A stretch of 64,000 nt of DNA, from NCBI GenBank assembly GCA_036924285.1, contig JAYKYS010000004.1, positions 930,001 to 994,000 on the forward strand, read 5' to 3'. Below, piece after piece: positions 47,460 through 58,618 of this stretch. Below the pieces are notes generated by a model. That model was not told the DNA's origin. It made no database searches and saw nothing but the letters and a program-made list of their open reading frames with translations. This DNA is from Asterella californica (Eukaryota; Streptophyta; Marchantiopsida; Marchantiales; Aytoniaceae). The translations under genes and the position numbers were made by a program. The first letter of the stretch is position 1, and the number at the start of each line of letters is the position of its first letter.

Positions 47460-47738
47460 GTATTCGAATACATACAGTATGAACATATTGTCAGTAAGTA
47501 GTTCAAGATATTAGATGATGATCTTTCGTAAGGTCACCAAGGCCAAAACCCAAGACTATATTATCCAGACCCCAAGGTCATTGTACATTAAGTAATTCAT
47601 TTGCTTGGTTCAACCTACACTCTCTCGCAAGGAGCTCTCTCATCTCTCACAGTGTGATATCTCTCACACTCACACTGTCCTTATGCCGTGACATAGAGTT
47701 TTACCTTACCCTATTCTAGCAGTAGTACATTTCTAACA
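47460..47738 (+). repeat. 3' LTR of the copia deletion derivative
   Basis: Matches 46381-46641 with visible differences (cgaatacatacagtatgaac versus ggaatacatacaggatgaaa, and a small insertion near 47650), ends TTTCTAACA. The start is uncertain by a few bases. The divergence shows that the insertion is not recent. Confidence 0.88.
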
Positions 47739-47743
47739 AATCT

Positions 47744-50290
47744 AGAGCTCATAATGTCTCTCAGATTAGGGGGTGGAGCATACACCCTATCGCTCGAGCA
47801 TATGCCAAACATCGCACCATGAAAAATCGGTGGTGTCTGGCTCAAGAGGTCAGCGTTCAGTTGCACCTCCTGGTGCTGTTGTTCGTCATCCGTGGCATTG
47901 AAGAGTTCCATTACCCTTCGACGAAGAGTCATCATTGCAAAAGAAGATGAAGAAGCTCTCAGTTAATGAAGAATGATACAAACTTGAAGCAATGAAGATG
48001 AACGTCCAAACATCCCAACAGCAATCCTGCATACTGAAGCCACGAGATGCCACCGAAAGTTAACTTCGGACTCGCAGGATAGCTTTTGAAATCTAGTCGA
48101 AATCACTCGTCGCGTTGGGCGTTGTCTCCCGTTGCATCTCCACTCTGGTTTCTCCAAGCGGGAAATTCCTTCCCCCAGTAGTTTGGTAAGCCACGTTTAC
48201 GTGACTTCTGGATGCAGCTGACATGGAAAACGCCATTTCTCACAAGAGTCCTCCCAACATGCGAATGAGTCCTTCCCGCGTGCGAATGCCAAACAGCTCT
48301 TAATCCGATCCTAACGAAGGGGTGCTCACAGGTTATTCCCTAAACTGTGAAGCGGGGATGGAGAGGCAGCGCAAACAAAAAAAACTGAATCTGAATAATT
48401 ACTCTCTTTTCTCATCATATCTGCTCGAACTGAACGTCAAATGCGCATGGTCATCAGTGTTTCCTATGATACTAGTTTTATGGTTCGACACTACTGGCCA
48501 AACCATAACAGTAGTTTCAGGTCTGTTGTACGTTTTGGACTCTGAGTCCATAAGAATAGGGACGGCATCCTAGTAAAAACCTCGAGATCGAAGGAATTCC
48601 TTGTTCCGAGAGATGAAAACCCCGTAAGCTTGGAAACTCTCTTTGACCATACGCAGACCCCTCCTTAAAGTTGACGCTTGGTCTGAAACTAACATAAGGT
48701 TCGATCACATCTGAAAGCTAGTATAAAGGTTCAAAGGTAACATCTTTGCCATCAACGTTAAGGGCACACGCAATAGAGACAAGATTTGAACAAGGTGCAT
48801 CTTTCAGCTCAATCCAAGAAACAAACCTCTGCCCCAAACGGCACTCCGACTTTTATAAAGCAACTCATGGCAAAACCTATTCGGTGCAACTACAACCCTT
48901 CACACTGTCCACATTGATTGAACTCCCGCTTTCGCATTCAACCCTGGGAACGAAATATGAGATCTCTGTTTAGTTAATGATACTTTTCGCTCAAATATGG
49001 TGCGGTGAGATCATGCGTTTTGGTCATAATAGAGTACGGATCTCACGACCTTCGGCTTTACGCTTGGACAGTCATAATTATAAGATCGCAGCAATTTACA
49101 GTACTTTTATACTACTATTCAAGAAGTTCACTTCCGCTGTCTCACCTTCCTCGTCATACATGACTTGATGATTATACGTCATCGTCATTGCACGTGATCA
49201 CAAAAGCCAAGGACTTAAGGATCTTATTAAGGTATACAATGTACAACCTTCCCATTCTGTGAATGTCCTCAAGCAACTGCCTCGGCCTGGATGAGCAAAC
49301 GGGGCGTCCTATGCCAAAACTGCCCTCAACGAGAGCAAGTATGAATAACTAGGAAAGAAATATGGTCATTCCGAATCACGGCATACAAGGCGTAGAGAAG
49401 AGGGTTGCTCTCTGCCTAAGTGGTGACAGACGCAGAATATGAAGAAATTCAGAGCGCGAACCTCACAATCAAGTCAAGTCAAGAATGGTATGACTAGGGA
49501 GCTGAAAACCTCCTTACCACTTGTCCAGTGAGGTGCCGGATGTACGCAGCACTACTGTGCAACTGGCACCAGTCAGAATCAATTCAAAAAGCTATAAATT
49601 CTTCGATGGATACCTTCCACTGACCTTCTCAAAGATAAACTAAGTAACACATATCTCCTTCGAGATTTCAACTTCACTTATCGCAGGTCAAGACCAACTG
49701 ATGCATAACTCACACCACAAGTAATCAGCAAACACCAAACTGAGCAGGATTTATAGTACAACCGGCCGCAGCCGAGACACTCTCAAAGATCTGGTTTTAA
49801 AGATCCTCTGATTTCAGACATGAATGAGTATGTTAGGCTCCAGACAAAGTTTACACTGTAAGCACCACGGCGCTGAGAATGGCAGCGCCAGTCCTACTAA
49901 AGACATACGAACATTAATGTCTGGCGTTTGTCGGCTTGGGCCTTCATCATAACTGACTTCCTCCAATATGAAGTGGATTTCTCAAGGCTTATCATCTTTA
50001 GATTTACTTTCCTCGACAGCTTTGGCTCCAACCTCGGACTGAGAAACGGAGACGTCTGTCAGTAATAGGATCTACAAGTTCGCCAAGAAGGCTAGTACTT
50101 TCTACCATAACCGAACTTTCTACTTGAAGTGTGTACATAATCGCGTGCTGGGAACTACAGGAAAGTACTGCACACCTTCCCGAAACTCAATGTGCCACAG
50201 AAGACCGAAACAACCGGTATTTATTTCTGAGATCAGGCCTACTGGAAAATTTCCATACCGAGTCTTTTGCTCTACTATTCCAGCCGATTC
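47744..50290. other. No recognisable gene
   Basis: Unclassified sequence with only short frames (47711-47935 and 47963-48157, minus; 48322-48573 and 48746-48973, plus). The right end should contain the PRA1 3' UTR. Confidence 0.35.
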
Positions 50291-50908
50291 TCAGACATGG
50301 CTCACAATGACTGGAGGTTGTGCAGTTCCTGCTCCAAGGAATGATAGAAAACCGCCGGGAGCTTCTTGGTCGTCCAAGAAAAGATCGTCTGGAACCCTAA
50401 ACGCCCCGTGAGCAGATATGACCGCAACTCCCACGAGCACAGAAGAGATCAGAAGTGAACCAACGCCCGTCAAGGTGAGGCCTACAACAGTGATCACTGA
50501 CATGCACACCAAAATCTCCCGCTCCGAAAATGTTCTTCCCCACAAGACCAAAGGATCCCGGCGAACCATGTACAAATATGCCCAAGCAGCTACGATGGCA
50601 AAAAGAGTAATTAAAGCGTACAGATGCGAGAACAAGAAAAGGGCAACGATTAAGAGGAGGCAGATAAGGTAATTGATGCGAAAGTAGCCAAGATTCTTGC
50701 GGATGCGCGTTATTGCTTCGCTGAAAGACTCGGGCTTGGCGAAAGCATTACGATCCAACATTTCCGCCAATGGCCGTCTCTGCGCCAGTGCAAACTTAGC
50801 CGCCTCACTCGCCTGATTTAAGAAGGCTCTCGCTGCAGGTGTAGGGGTGATCCCACCTGCATTCAGAGGTGGCTGAGGTGCCGGTGCCACTGGAGTACCT
50901 GCCGCCAT
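50291..50908 (-). CDS. PRA1 family protein (prenylated Rab acceptor)
   Basis: Single-exon gene for a 205-residue protein of the PRA1/Yip3 family, which binds prenylated Rab GTPases and acts in ER-Golgi and endosomal traffic. It has a proline/alanine-rich N-terminus and then the family core: FLNQASEAAKFALAQRRPLA, LDRNAFAKPESFSEAITRIR and KNLGYFRINYLIC. Two long hydrophobic blocks follow, at about residues 85-120 and 145-180, each able to cross the membrane twice. Between them lies the conserved RRDPLVLWGRTFSEREIL, and the tail carries acidic DDLFLDDQEA. The ATG at 50908 is used; a longer frame starts at a GTG. The length and lack of introns are typical of plant PRA1 genes. The subfamily was not resolved. 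Confidence 0.93.
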   Translation of the reverse strand: MAAGTPVAPAPQPPLNAGGITPTPAARAFLNQASEAAKFALAQRRPLAEMLDRNAFAKPESFSEAITRIRKNLGYFRINYLICLLLIVALFLFSHLYALITLFAIVAAWAYLYMVRRDPLVLWGRTFSEREILVCMSVITVVGLTLTGVGSLLISSVLVGVAVISAHGAFRVPDDLFLDDQEAPGGFLSFLGAGTAQPPVIVSHV

Positions 50909-51900
50909 TGTGTCTTCCACAAACACGATGCTTCCACAGCCCCTTCCTCCTCCTGCCCTTGGAGTTGCTGAAGTCCGACCGACCCCTGTGAAGGACTCTC
51001 CCTCTTCTCCTCTACTGCCTTCTCTCCTCTCCTATCGTAGATCACTCAACAATGAGGTCCAGTCCTCTTGCACACCTAATATCACAATTCCGAAACCACA
51101 CGACCTTCATTCAGATCCAAGAGGCTAAATGACTCCGTCAGTGCTCTGCTCTACCTCAACTCTCCTTCATTGGCCGTGCTCTTGCCGTTCTCTCTCCTTT
51201 GCACGATCGACCACTGCAAATCCACAAGACTTCAAAAAAGCGCAGATCTGAACTGAGCAGACCACAACTCAACTGCAAAGCGAAAGCAGGCAAACAGGCA
51301 ACGTAAAAGCGAAGCAAACCACAGTCAAAGCAATCGAGATTTCGAACACCTTTCTAGTCACCTCTCCTTCGCTTCTCTTTCCTCTTCTTGAGCGAGGAGC
51401 AAAACCTCACCCGATCTTGTTCGTTCCTTCCGCCTGCTCGTCTCGTGCAGGAGAGCGTGTGACCCAGCAATGCGATCAGCAATTCACCTCGAGCGCTTCG
51501 TCTTTGTCCCGTACCTGCCGTCCCCTTCCCGTCCGTCGAGTCGCTCTTCTTGTCCGTCCTCCCAACTCATCCGCTTGGTCAGGCTTGGAGAAGAGGAAGA
51601 CAGACGTGCAGACCGGACGTCGTGCTCATTGGCGGAAGGTGTCAGATGCTTGCTGCTCGATTTATCTGGCCGTCCATCGACGGTAGCTACTCCAGCGGCT
51701 GCTGTCTGGCTAAAGTTGCTAAACTGGGCTTCCTCACTGTTGTAGTGACGCTTTTCCTCCCGGGCCCCCGGAACGGAATTGGGACGGGCGGGTTTCACGT
51801 TTGTTGGTGAGGCTCGACTCGCCTATTCCTGTCTTTCGTGCTCATACTGGATGCTGCATACTCGTTCTTGTCCCTTGGTCTGTATAGTTGGCGCTCCCTA
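50909..51900. promoter_or_regulatory. PRA1 5' region, CT-rich
   Basis: Pyrimidine-rich on the plus strand and richer in GC than its surroundings from about 50930 to 51800, typical of a plant promoter plus 5' UTR. Overlapping open frames exist on both strands (51417-51810 plus, 51484-51798 minus), with no recognisable domain; GC-rich sequence yields such frames by chance. An unrecognised gene cannot be excluded. Confidence 0.4.
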
Positions 51901-54733
51901 ATTGGCAGTCCGGTTGTTATAACGTAAGACAATTATCGAGTAATTGATATTCTTTATTGTTAACCAATCAACTTACTTCGTGTAATCAGAATTAAAACTT
52001 TGCAACTTCTTTGTCAAAAGTATACCGTTAAATGTTACCGTGATTGTTCAGTATATTATATGCTAGGCTGGAAAATAATGGATGTGGGGATGTATACGTT
52101 GTTTTAGTCTACAAAAACAGTGCTATTTGTTCATATACCTGGAAGTGTTGTTATTAACGAACACTTATTACAATAGCAGGCCAGGGCTTGAGGTGATGTT
52201 CCAGCTGTGTTATGTAGTTCGATAAGACTTGAATTATTGAAGCTTATTATATTCATTTTAATATATTGAACAAAATTACATATTTTTTCATGTTATCGCT
52301 TAGAAATTAGAAGATAATGATTTTGGTTTTCCACAAGAGTGTAATAGTACGTTACACAAACAAAGATTCCTAACTTTTGATTCGATTGAAGAAGTAATTT
52401 TACTCCAAATATAATATTATCTTCATTTGGAATTAAGCTTCAAAACGTTTAGTATACATTTATTAGAGAACACACTATGAATCAATACTAAGCCAAACTT
52501 CATCATTGAATAAGTTTTACATATCCTCGAGAATAAGTATAATATGTCTTATTATATTTACATTTCAATTTATCATAAATTTTTGATATAAAGCAGTAGA
52601 ACTTGTTAATCCACACAAAAAAATATTAAGAATATATTGATATAACCAGAAAAAATGAAAGAAGAATAAAAAGATCACCTTCAATTGTTGTGCAATAATA
52701 TTTTTGATAACATATTCTTTATCAATAAACTTTAAATTATATTTGAGTTTAACGAGGATCTTACGTAACAGTTTTGTAATTATGATAGTAAAAGTTATCA
52801 GTTCCTCCATCTTGAGTACGCTGGTCTCGACCTTCGGATATAAAAATATAATTTATCGGTCTTAATTTCAAGAATAACTGCAAATCTGATGAACTATATG
52901 AACGAAACAAGGTGCTGCAGTTGCGATAACATTTTAAGATTATGCATATGATTGAGAATCATGTTAATTATTGATATTTTATAGAAAATTCTTTGTGTAT
53001 AAGAACAATGCAAATCCAACCTCCAACGGTGCCCAAACCTGAGAGGTTACATTGGATTCTTGTTGCTAAGCATTTGTATATCTACCTGCCGATTTGGAAG
53101 AATTCAGAACCCAAAAAGGAAAGCCGAAAACCAAGGTGAGAACTTTGTATCTTCTTCTAGAAGCGAGAAGATTTTCACCACTAATCTGTTATGAAAAATA
53201 AAATTTCTCTGTAAGTGTTAAATGATAGCTGGACCTAGTATTGCAAGTAAGGTTCGAACATAACCCATAAAGCGAGTATAAAGTGCGAGAGCTTGCTAAT
53301 AAATAGACATTAATTGTTTACTGATAGACTAATCTTCCCTCATCTAGACTCGAGCAACTCAAATTATAAGGAAACTAAGGTTGAAATCTATAATGTGACA
53401 ATTCAGAACTATATTTGTTTGTAAAGTAGGATGTTAGTGTCCAAACTTGAGACTTAGATGAGTTAAGTTTGCTACTCTATTGAGACTATATCTGAATTCT
53501 ATACTGGAAATCTCTTCTAAGTTTAAAGATTATTGGATGAAAGTAAGATGTCCATGAGATGAAATTTCATGAAGCTTAAGGAGTTCTATTACAACATTAC
53601 AAATCTTTAAGAGGTCAATTTAACTAGAAACAAGAGCGAAACAGATGAAACTTAGCAAGTACTTCTGATTTCCTGCTTTTGAATGGTTATTTCTTTCAAA
53701 ATATTGTTATGATCGTATTCTCATGGAAGTGGGTAGTCAATTAAATCTGAAGCACGGTAGCATTTTGAGAGTTGGACTTCAAAGTCAATATATTTGGGTA
53801 CTTTATCAAAATGCAAAGCTTATACAGTATTTACCACTAATAAGAATAGGCTTTCTGGAGAGATGTCGAGAATGAGAATTTCCAAGTAAGGACTATAAAA
53901 GAAGGTCTATATTGAAAGTAAATATTTTCTGTGTTATGAATAAATTTCTAAACCACACTTATATCCCATATACTTTTGTGCTTAGAAGAGTCAAATTTAT
54001 GTTTAAACCCCAAGTGCCACTAGAAATATGCTTGGTAACCACGAGAACTCATTTTGTGAGACGGGCTGTTTGTGAGAAGAGAAATTTAACCGTTGTATAC
54101 TTTTGCCGATAAAATTTACATGTAAGAACAAAATCTATCAAGTAAAGATTTAATCAAAGCTCTCCAGTAGTTTTACACTCTATGATTCATTTCAGAACTA
54201 GCTATTGACTATCAATTGATAAACTTTTAAACGAAGTTTTGGTGGTTTTTTAGAACAAAAGAATATTTTCTCTCTACAATCAAAACTGGATAATTGATAC
54301 TCGTCTAAAGGTTATTATCTTTTTATTGTTATGAAATCCTTACTCTGTAGTGCAGAGTAAAATAAACTTGTTAGACATAATTGTTAGAAACTTTTTACTC
54401 TCCTTTCCATTTAGACCAACGGATAAATATTATAATTAGTATATATATCCAGATATAATATAGCTTAAAATCTGAAATATCAAATCACACTTGTAAAGTC
54501 ATGGATGTTAATGGAACGAGCTCTTTCACACAAATATGATCAAGATAAACATTACGAAGATGATGATCACAGTCATAAACAATGGATTTATCTGCACTAG
54601 AATGTACGGGAAGAATGTGATGGGAGGAGATAATTCAATAAAAATCTATGCTAATGCATGACTTGTGCTAGAACTCGATCGAACGGTGTTTCTGACTGTA
54701 AATGTAGTTTGAATACAAGAATTCCTCTGAAGA
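51901..54733. other. AT-rich non-coding stretch
   Basis: Strongly AT-rich. Only short low-complexity frames (52565-52810 minus, 53912-54112 plus). No repeat family recognised. Confidence 0.45.
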
Positions 54734-55060
54734 TTGATCATGAAGTCAGATGTAAATGTGTCCGTCATAGAGTCAAATGAAGAATCTATTCGTGAGGATG
54801 ACGTTGGTGATATCAGGGAAAGTCTAACTCCTCTTGTTTCATTCGATGAAGTGAATCAGACAATGGAAATAGTTCTAAGGTACTTGGAGCAATCCGAACA
54901 AGAAACTGAAACTCTGATTAGGCAGTTTGAGAATTTACGGTTCAAAGTAGACAATGTTATTACACAGAGTTTAGTGCAGACAGATATTAGTCTCTATTTT
55001 GGTTCACAAGTCCTGGATTCTCAAGCTAGAAAAGCGATACCACCATTTTCAAGTTTATGA
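54734..55060 (+). pseudogene. C-terminal fragment of a pogo/Tigger-like transposase
   Basis: A 108-codon frame in otherwise AT-rich DNA: an acidic lead (EESIREDDVGDIRESL), then LVSFDEVNQTMEIVLRYLEQ, a helical ETETLIRQFENLRFKVD, and ITQSLVQTDISLYF. The combination of a V-S-F-x-E-x-x-x-x-x-E helix and a terminal Q-T-x-I-x-x-Y-F resembles the tail of CENP-B/pogo transposases and jerky-like genes. No DDE core or DNA-binding domain was found upstream, so it is a fragment at best. Confidence 0.4.
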
Positions 55061-55669
55061 GTTGTTCAGAATTCTCAGTTCAATCGCTCAGGTTTATGAG
55101 TAGTTAAAATCTTCTCAACTTAAAATTTTTGTAATTGTTATAACATCGAGTCTATGTAATGGTTACCTGGTTAACAATAAAATGGTTTATTGTTATGAAG
55201 TTGTATCTTTTTTATTATTACAAAAGTTCTACTCTAGGGTCCAAACAATAAACTACGTTCGACTGTAACCTAAAGTACAGGGAGAAAAGAATTTATTTAT
55301 TTTTGCTTTAAAACCTGCTCTGGGGTTATTCCAGGAAACTAAAAATAAAGTGATTTCAATATTTCTCGTTCGAAACTCAATAATTGTTTCTGAAATGAAT
55401 CAAAGAGTGTAAAGCTATTGGAAAGCTTTGATTTAATCTTTACTTTGCCGATTCCGTTCTCGCAAGAAAATTCTATCAGTAAAAGTATTTTGGGTATAGC
55501 AGTTAAATTCCACCAACCTAATGAAGTACTTTTGGTTACCAGAGACATTTCTAGAGGCAGGGGGTTTAATGATTGACGAAGATACTGACTAAGAGTTGCA
55601 ATCACTTAACTACTAAATTTGCCATGCTCAAATATTGCTACTTCCATGCATTCCTTGAATATCTGAATT
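55061..55669. other. No recognisable feature
   Basis: AT-rich; an unrecognised minus frame lies at 55339-55605. Confidence 0.35.
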
Positions 55670-55728
55670 ATTCTCATTACACTCTGAATAAAAACACTCC
55701 GAATTTTAATTCAGAGTGTAATGAGAAT
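55670..55728. repeat. Perfect 20-bp inverted repeat (hairpin)
   Basis: 55670-55689 (attctcattacactctgaat) is the exact reverse complement of 55709-55728, with a 19-nt centre. It could be the fused ends of a small MITE. Confidence 0.92.
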
Positions 55729-56899
55729 TTCAGTTGACTCCCTAGGCGCTCACTAGTTAACTTTATGTAATATAGGGTACTTTGGTTGTAAAAGATTTCA
55801 AAAGTAATGTTCTCAAGTATATCAATTTAATCATCTTGTAAATTTTCAATAGAAAAGCTACAATACTTTTAATGTTTATTTAGAAACCATCTAATACTTT
55901 AATTTAAACTAACTAACAAGTAGTTCTGACAAATAGATCGAGGTGATCTCTTGAGTAGACTTCCAGCATATGTGGGAGTTTGATCTGGGATGTGGAACAA
56001 ACACTAAAATGTTGAAGAAAATTACTATACATTTTGATGTGACTTAGTATGAGATATGCCTTACTGACTTGCAAGATCAACTTTGTGTAATGAAAGGGAG
56101 ATCCCTATAGAGTAATATCTAACTCGAAATATGAAATATTATCTACTAATACTGTTTTTGGGCAAAAGACGTCTAAGAAGATGCTCGTGGTGTTTTCTTG
56201 CGAGCACCTCCAGAAATAATCCGTGGAGGTCTAGCAGCAATGGTAACTCTACCCTTGGAGAGAGAATATGAGAAAAAGATTTTAACTTTGACTCCCCTAT
56301 TAGTGAGTGTCAAAACTTGAATCTATGTTGATTATTCTTTTCCTGCAGGTGACTTAACGACCTCGACCAAGAGGTCAAGGTCGTATCAGGACGTTTTATG
56401 CGAGTATCTTTGGAATCGCCAGTAAAAAAACACCGCAGGCATTTCTTACTAAATTTTTCTACATCCGACTGTAAATTTTTGCAATGTTGATGATAAATGA
56501 TTCACGACTTTACATAAAACTGCCATTCAATAAATTATGACTATTTCGCTTCTGGACGTTAGAGAATCTTCTCTATTAGCTCTTACGCTCCCTGTTAGAG
56601 GTTTAACATATCCTCAATATTCGAGAGAAAAACCATTATATTTCTGAGATAATATATAAGAGTCAAAGAAATTTATTTAAAAATAAAATAAAATTGTATA
56701 TTATAAAAAGTTAGATTTATATTGATAACTGTTAAATTAAGAAAAATAGATTTTAAAAATATAAACATCTACTTTTTATTAGTGATAACTGAAATAATTT
56801 ATATATAAATATTTATTATATTGTTTAGATTTGTTTTTAATCTGATATAGTTTTCTCAATTGAACATCATATTTGACTCAGAGGAGGAAACTTTTGCTC
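55729..56899. other. AT-rich non-coding stretch
   Basis: No domain seen. The 56640-56870 segment is extremely AT-rich. Confidence 0.4.
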
Positions 56900-57165
56900 T
56901 TGATCTTTTGTTCAATGGCTGAATTGCACCAGCATAGTAGAAACGGAACAAATGCTTGACATATGTCACAAGTTTTGCAATAGTCTAAACACTCTTTGAA
57001 AATACCTCTCCAATGATAATCCGCATCCAAAATCTGGAAGACTGTTATCTTATCAGCAAAGTGACCTCCGCAAACAGTGCCGTCGTGAAACTCGTGCATT
57101 AGAACGAAAACTTCCTTCTGATCAATTGCTCTCCTTAGTAATCTACGCTCCTTGATGAAACAGAA
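56900..57165 (-). pseudogene. Ty3/gypsy integrase zinc-finger fragment
   Basis: The minus strand reads ERRLLRRAIDQKEVFVLMHE and FHDGTVCGGHFADK, then ILDADYHWRGIFKECLDYCK and TCDICQAFVPF: the HHCC finger of a gypsy integrase (H-E-F-H...G-H-F and C-x-x-C). Nothing of the catalytic core follows. A short, isolated relic. Confidence 0.78.
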
Positions 57166-58512
57166 TTCTCTCCACCATGGTGTAAGGTTTGCATCTCATT
57201 CTCTTGATCAGAGAGGTCAAAGACTCCAACTTAGGAACATGAAAGCTCTCACCATAAAGCAACATTTGATGGATTGTTTTTACTTGCATATATCTTTAAC
57301 AAAATTTCTCGTAGTTTTTATCTTCGAATACTTTGGTGATGTGTATCCTTCAAGCATCGTGTATATAGTCGGTTGAGCGCTCCTCGCTTAACCATCAGAG
57401 TACCCGATCATCTCAATCGATACCTGTATGTCTTTAGAAAGCTTCAAAACACTTCTAATGCTTACCGGTGTTTTGATCTTATCCATTTATGATCATATGA
57501 GATCGGTCCTCAAATATGCCAAGTTCTTCTTTTACACATTCAGCAGCAGCACTTCGTTTCTCTCTCTAATCTAAAGGTGTAAAATACTGTACAAATTTGC
57601 CAAGTAAATTTACAACCAAACATAAAAACATGTCTTGATCATTTTCAAAGTTATGAATCTTATTCCGATTGAATATACATCCAAAGTGAACTTTTGGATC
57701 ACTAAAAGAAAACGACAACCGGAAGTTTAGCAAAAAAATCTCCAGATGTTATTGACTAATCGGATTGACTTATAGAGACATAAAATGACGTTCTAAACTG
57801 AATTAGATGTGTGTACAAAAATTTGAATTTAGAACAAACAGAGAATGAAATAGACTCACATGTTTCAGCGAAAATGGAAGTGATTTAATAAAGACTGATA
57901 TCATCTGATGGTCCCACGTCTAGACTTGACTGCGATCTGAGAGCTAGACTGACTAAGAAAAGATTTTCTATTTTTGAAAAGAAATTAAATTGACATGTCT
58001 AGATAGAAACATGTGTTTCCAGAGAAAGCACACATGGATCTTGTGAATAAAAAAAATTCATAAAAGTTGCACGTAAAACGAGTTTCATGTCACCATAAAC
58101 AGTTCTCTCTGCGGATGATAAAATATATCTTTAATAAATTTAATTTATTACCTAATCTTTCCAAGAAGAAAAATAAAGAAAATAAATTAAAAAGGATGTA
58201 TATTCTCACTTGTTCAGAACTTGGAAGAGGTGAATAATATTTTTCCTCACGGCCTTGTATAGTGAATTTTGTTTTTTCTTATAAGAAAACGTGTAAGTGT
58301 TATAAAAAATTATTTTTCTAAACTATTATAAAAAATTAAATTAATTCGTAAATATTATATATTATTCAATCCCGGAGTAACCAACTTGTCTGGAGAGAAC
58401 CCATAAGTGAAAGACGGACTGCTGCGCTCTTGAGAATATAAATCTGGAACAATAACTGTAGAATAATCTCATTTATCTGAAACATCAAATAATATCCTAA
58501 CTCTTCCGTCCA
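57166..58512. other. AT-rich non-coding stretch
   Basis: Only a short plus frame (57152-57376) that mostly mirrors the integrase relic. No gene recognised. Confidence 0.4.
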
Positions 58513-58618
58513 ACCCCTAACCCTTCCCTAACCCTTCCCGCCGAAAGGGTTAGGGGTCATTATGTCCGTTAGGACGTTATTTAATGTACACCCATGTACA
58601 CTTTAGTGTACATGGGTG
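58513..58618. repeat. Three consecutive hairpins, one telomere-like
   Basis: 58513-58525 (acccctaaccctt) pairs with 58545-58557; gtccgttaggac at 58564-58575 is a small hairpin; 58589-58601 (cacccatgtacac) pairs with 58606-58618 with a 4-nt loop. All arms are perfect. Confidence 0.9.

Larger units (their letters stand above)
46381..47738 (+). mobile_element. Copia deletion derivative with intact ends
   Basis: A 1358-bp Ty1/copia element flanked by the 5-bp target duplication AATCT (46376-46380 and 47739-47743). Parts: LTR 46381-46641, primer binding site TGGTATCAGAGC 46642-46653, gag 5' fragment from about 46852 to 47190, the end of RNase H from about 47195 to 47380 (YCDDQSAMALVETSKFHNRR), and a second LTR from about 47460 to 47738. 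Protease, integrase and most of RT/RNase H are gone. It keeps every cis signal needed for reverse transcription and integration, so it looks like a non-autonomous copy that moved using proteins of a relative such as the family member at 40150-41956. Confidence 0.92.

Noticed and set aside
50909..50926. Six-residue N-terminal extension of PRA1
   Set aside because: It would start at a GTG; the ATG at 50908 is the natural start.
51417..51810. Overlapping open frames on both strands upstream of PRA1
   Set aside because: No domain, and GC-rich sequence opens frames by chance; likely promoter or 5' UTR.
58513..58557. Interstitial telomere array
   Set aside because: Only two or three degenerate units, arranged as an inverted repeat.
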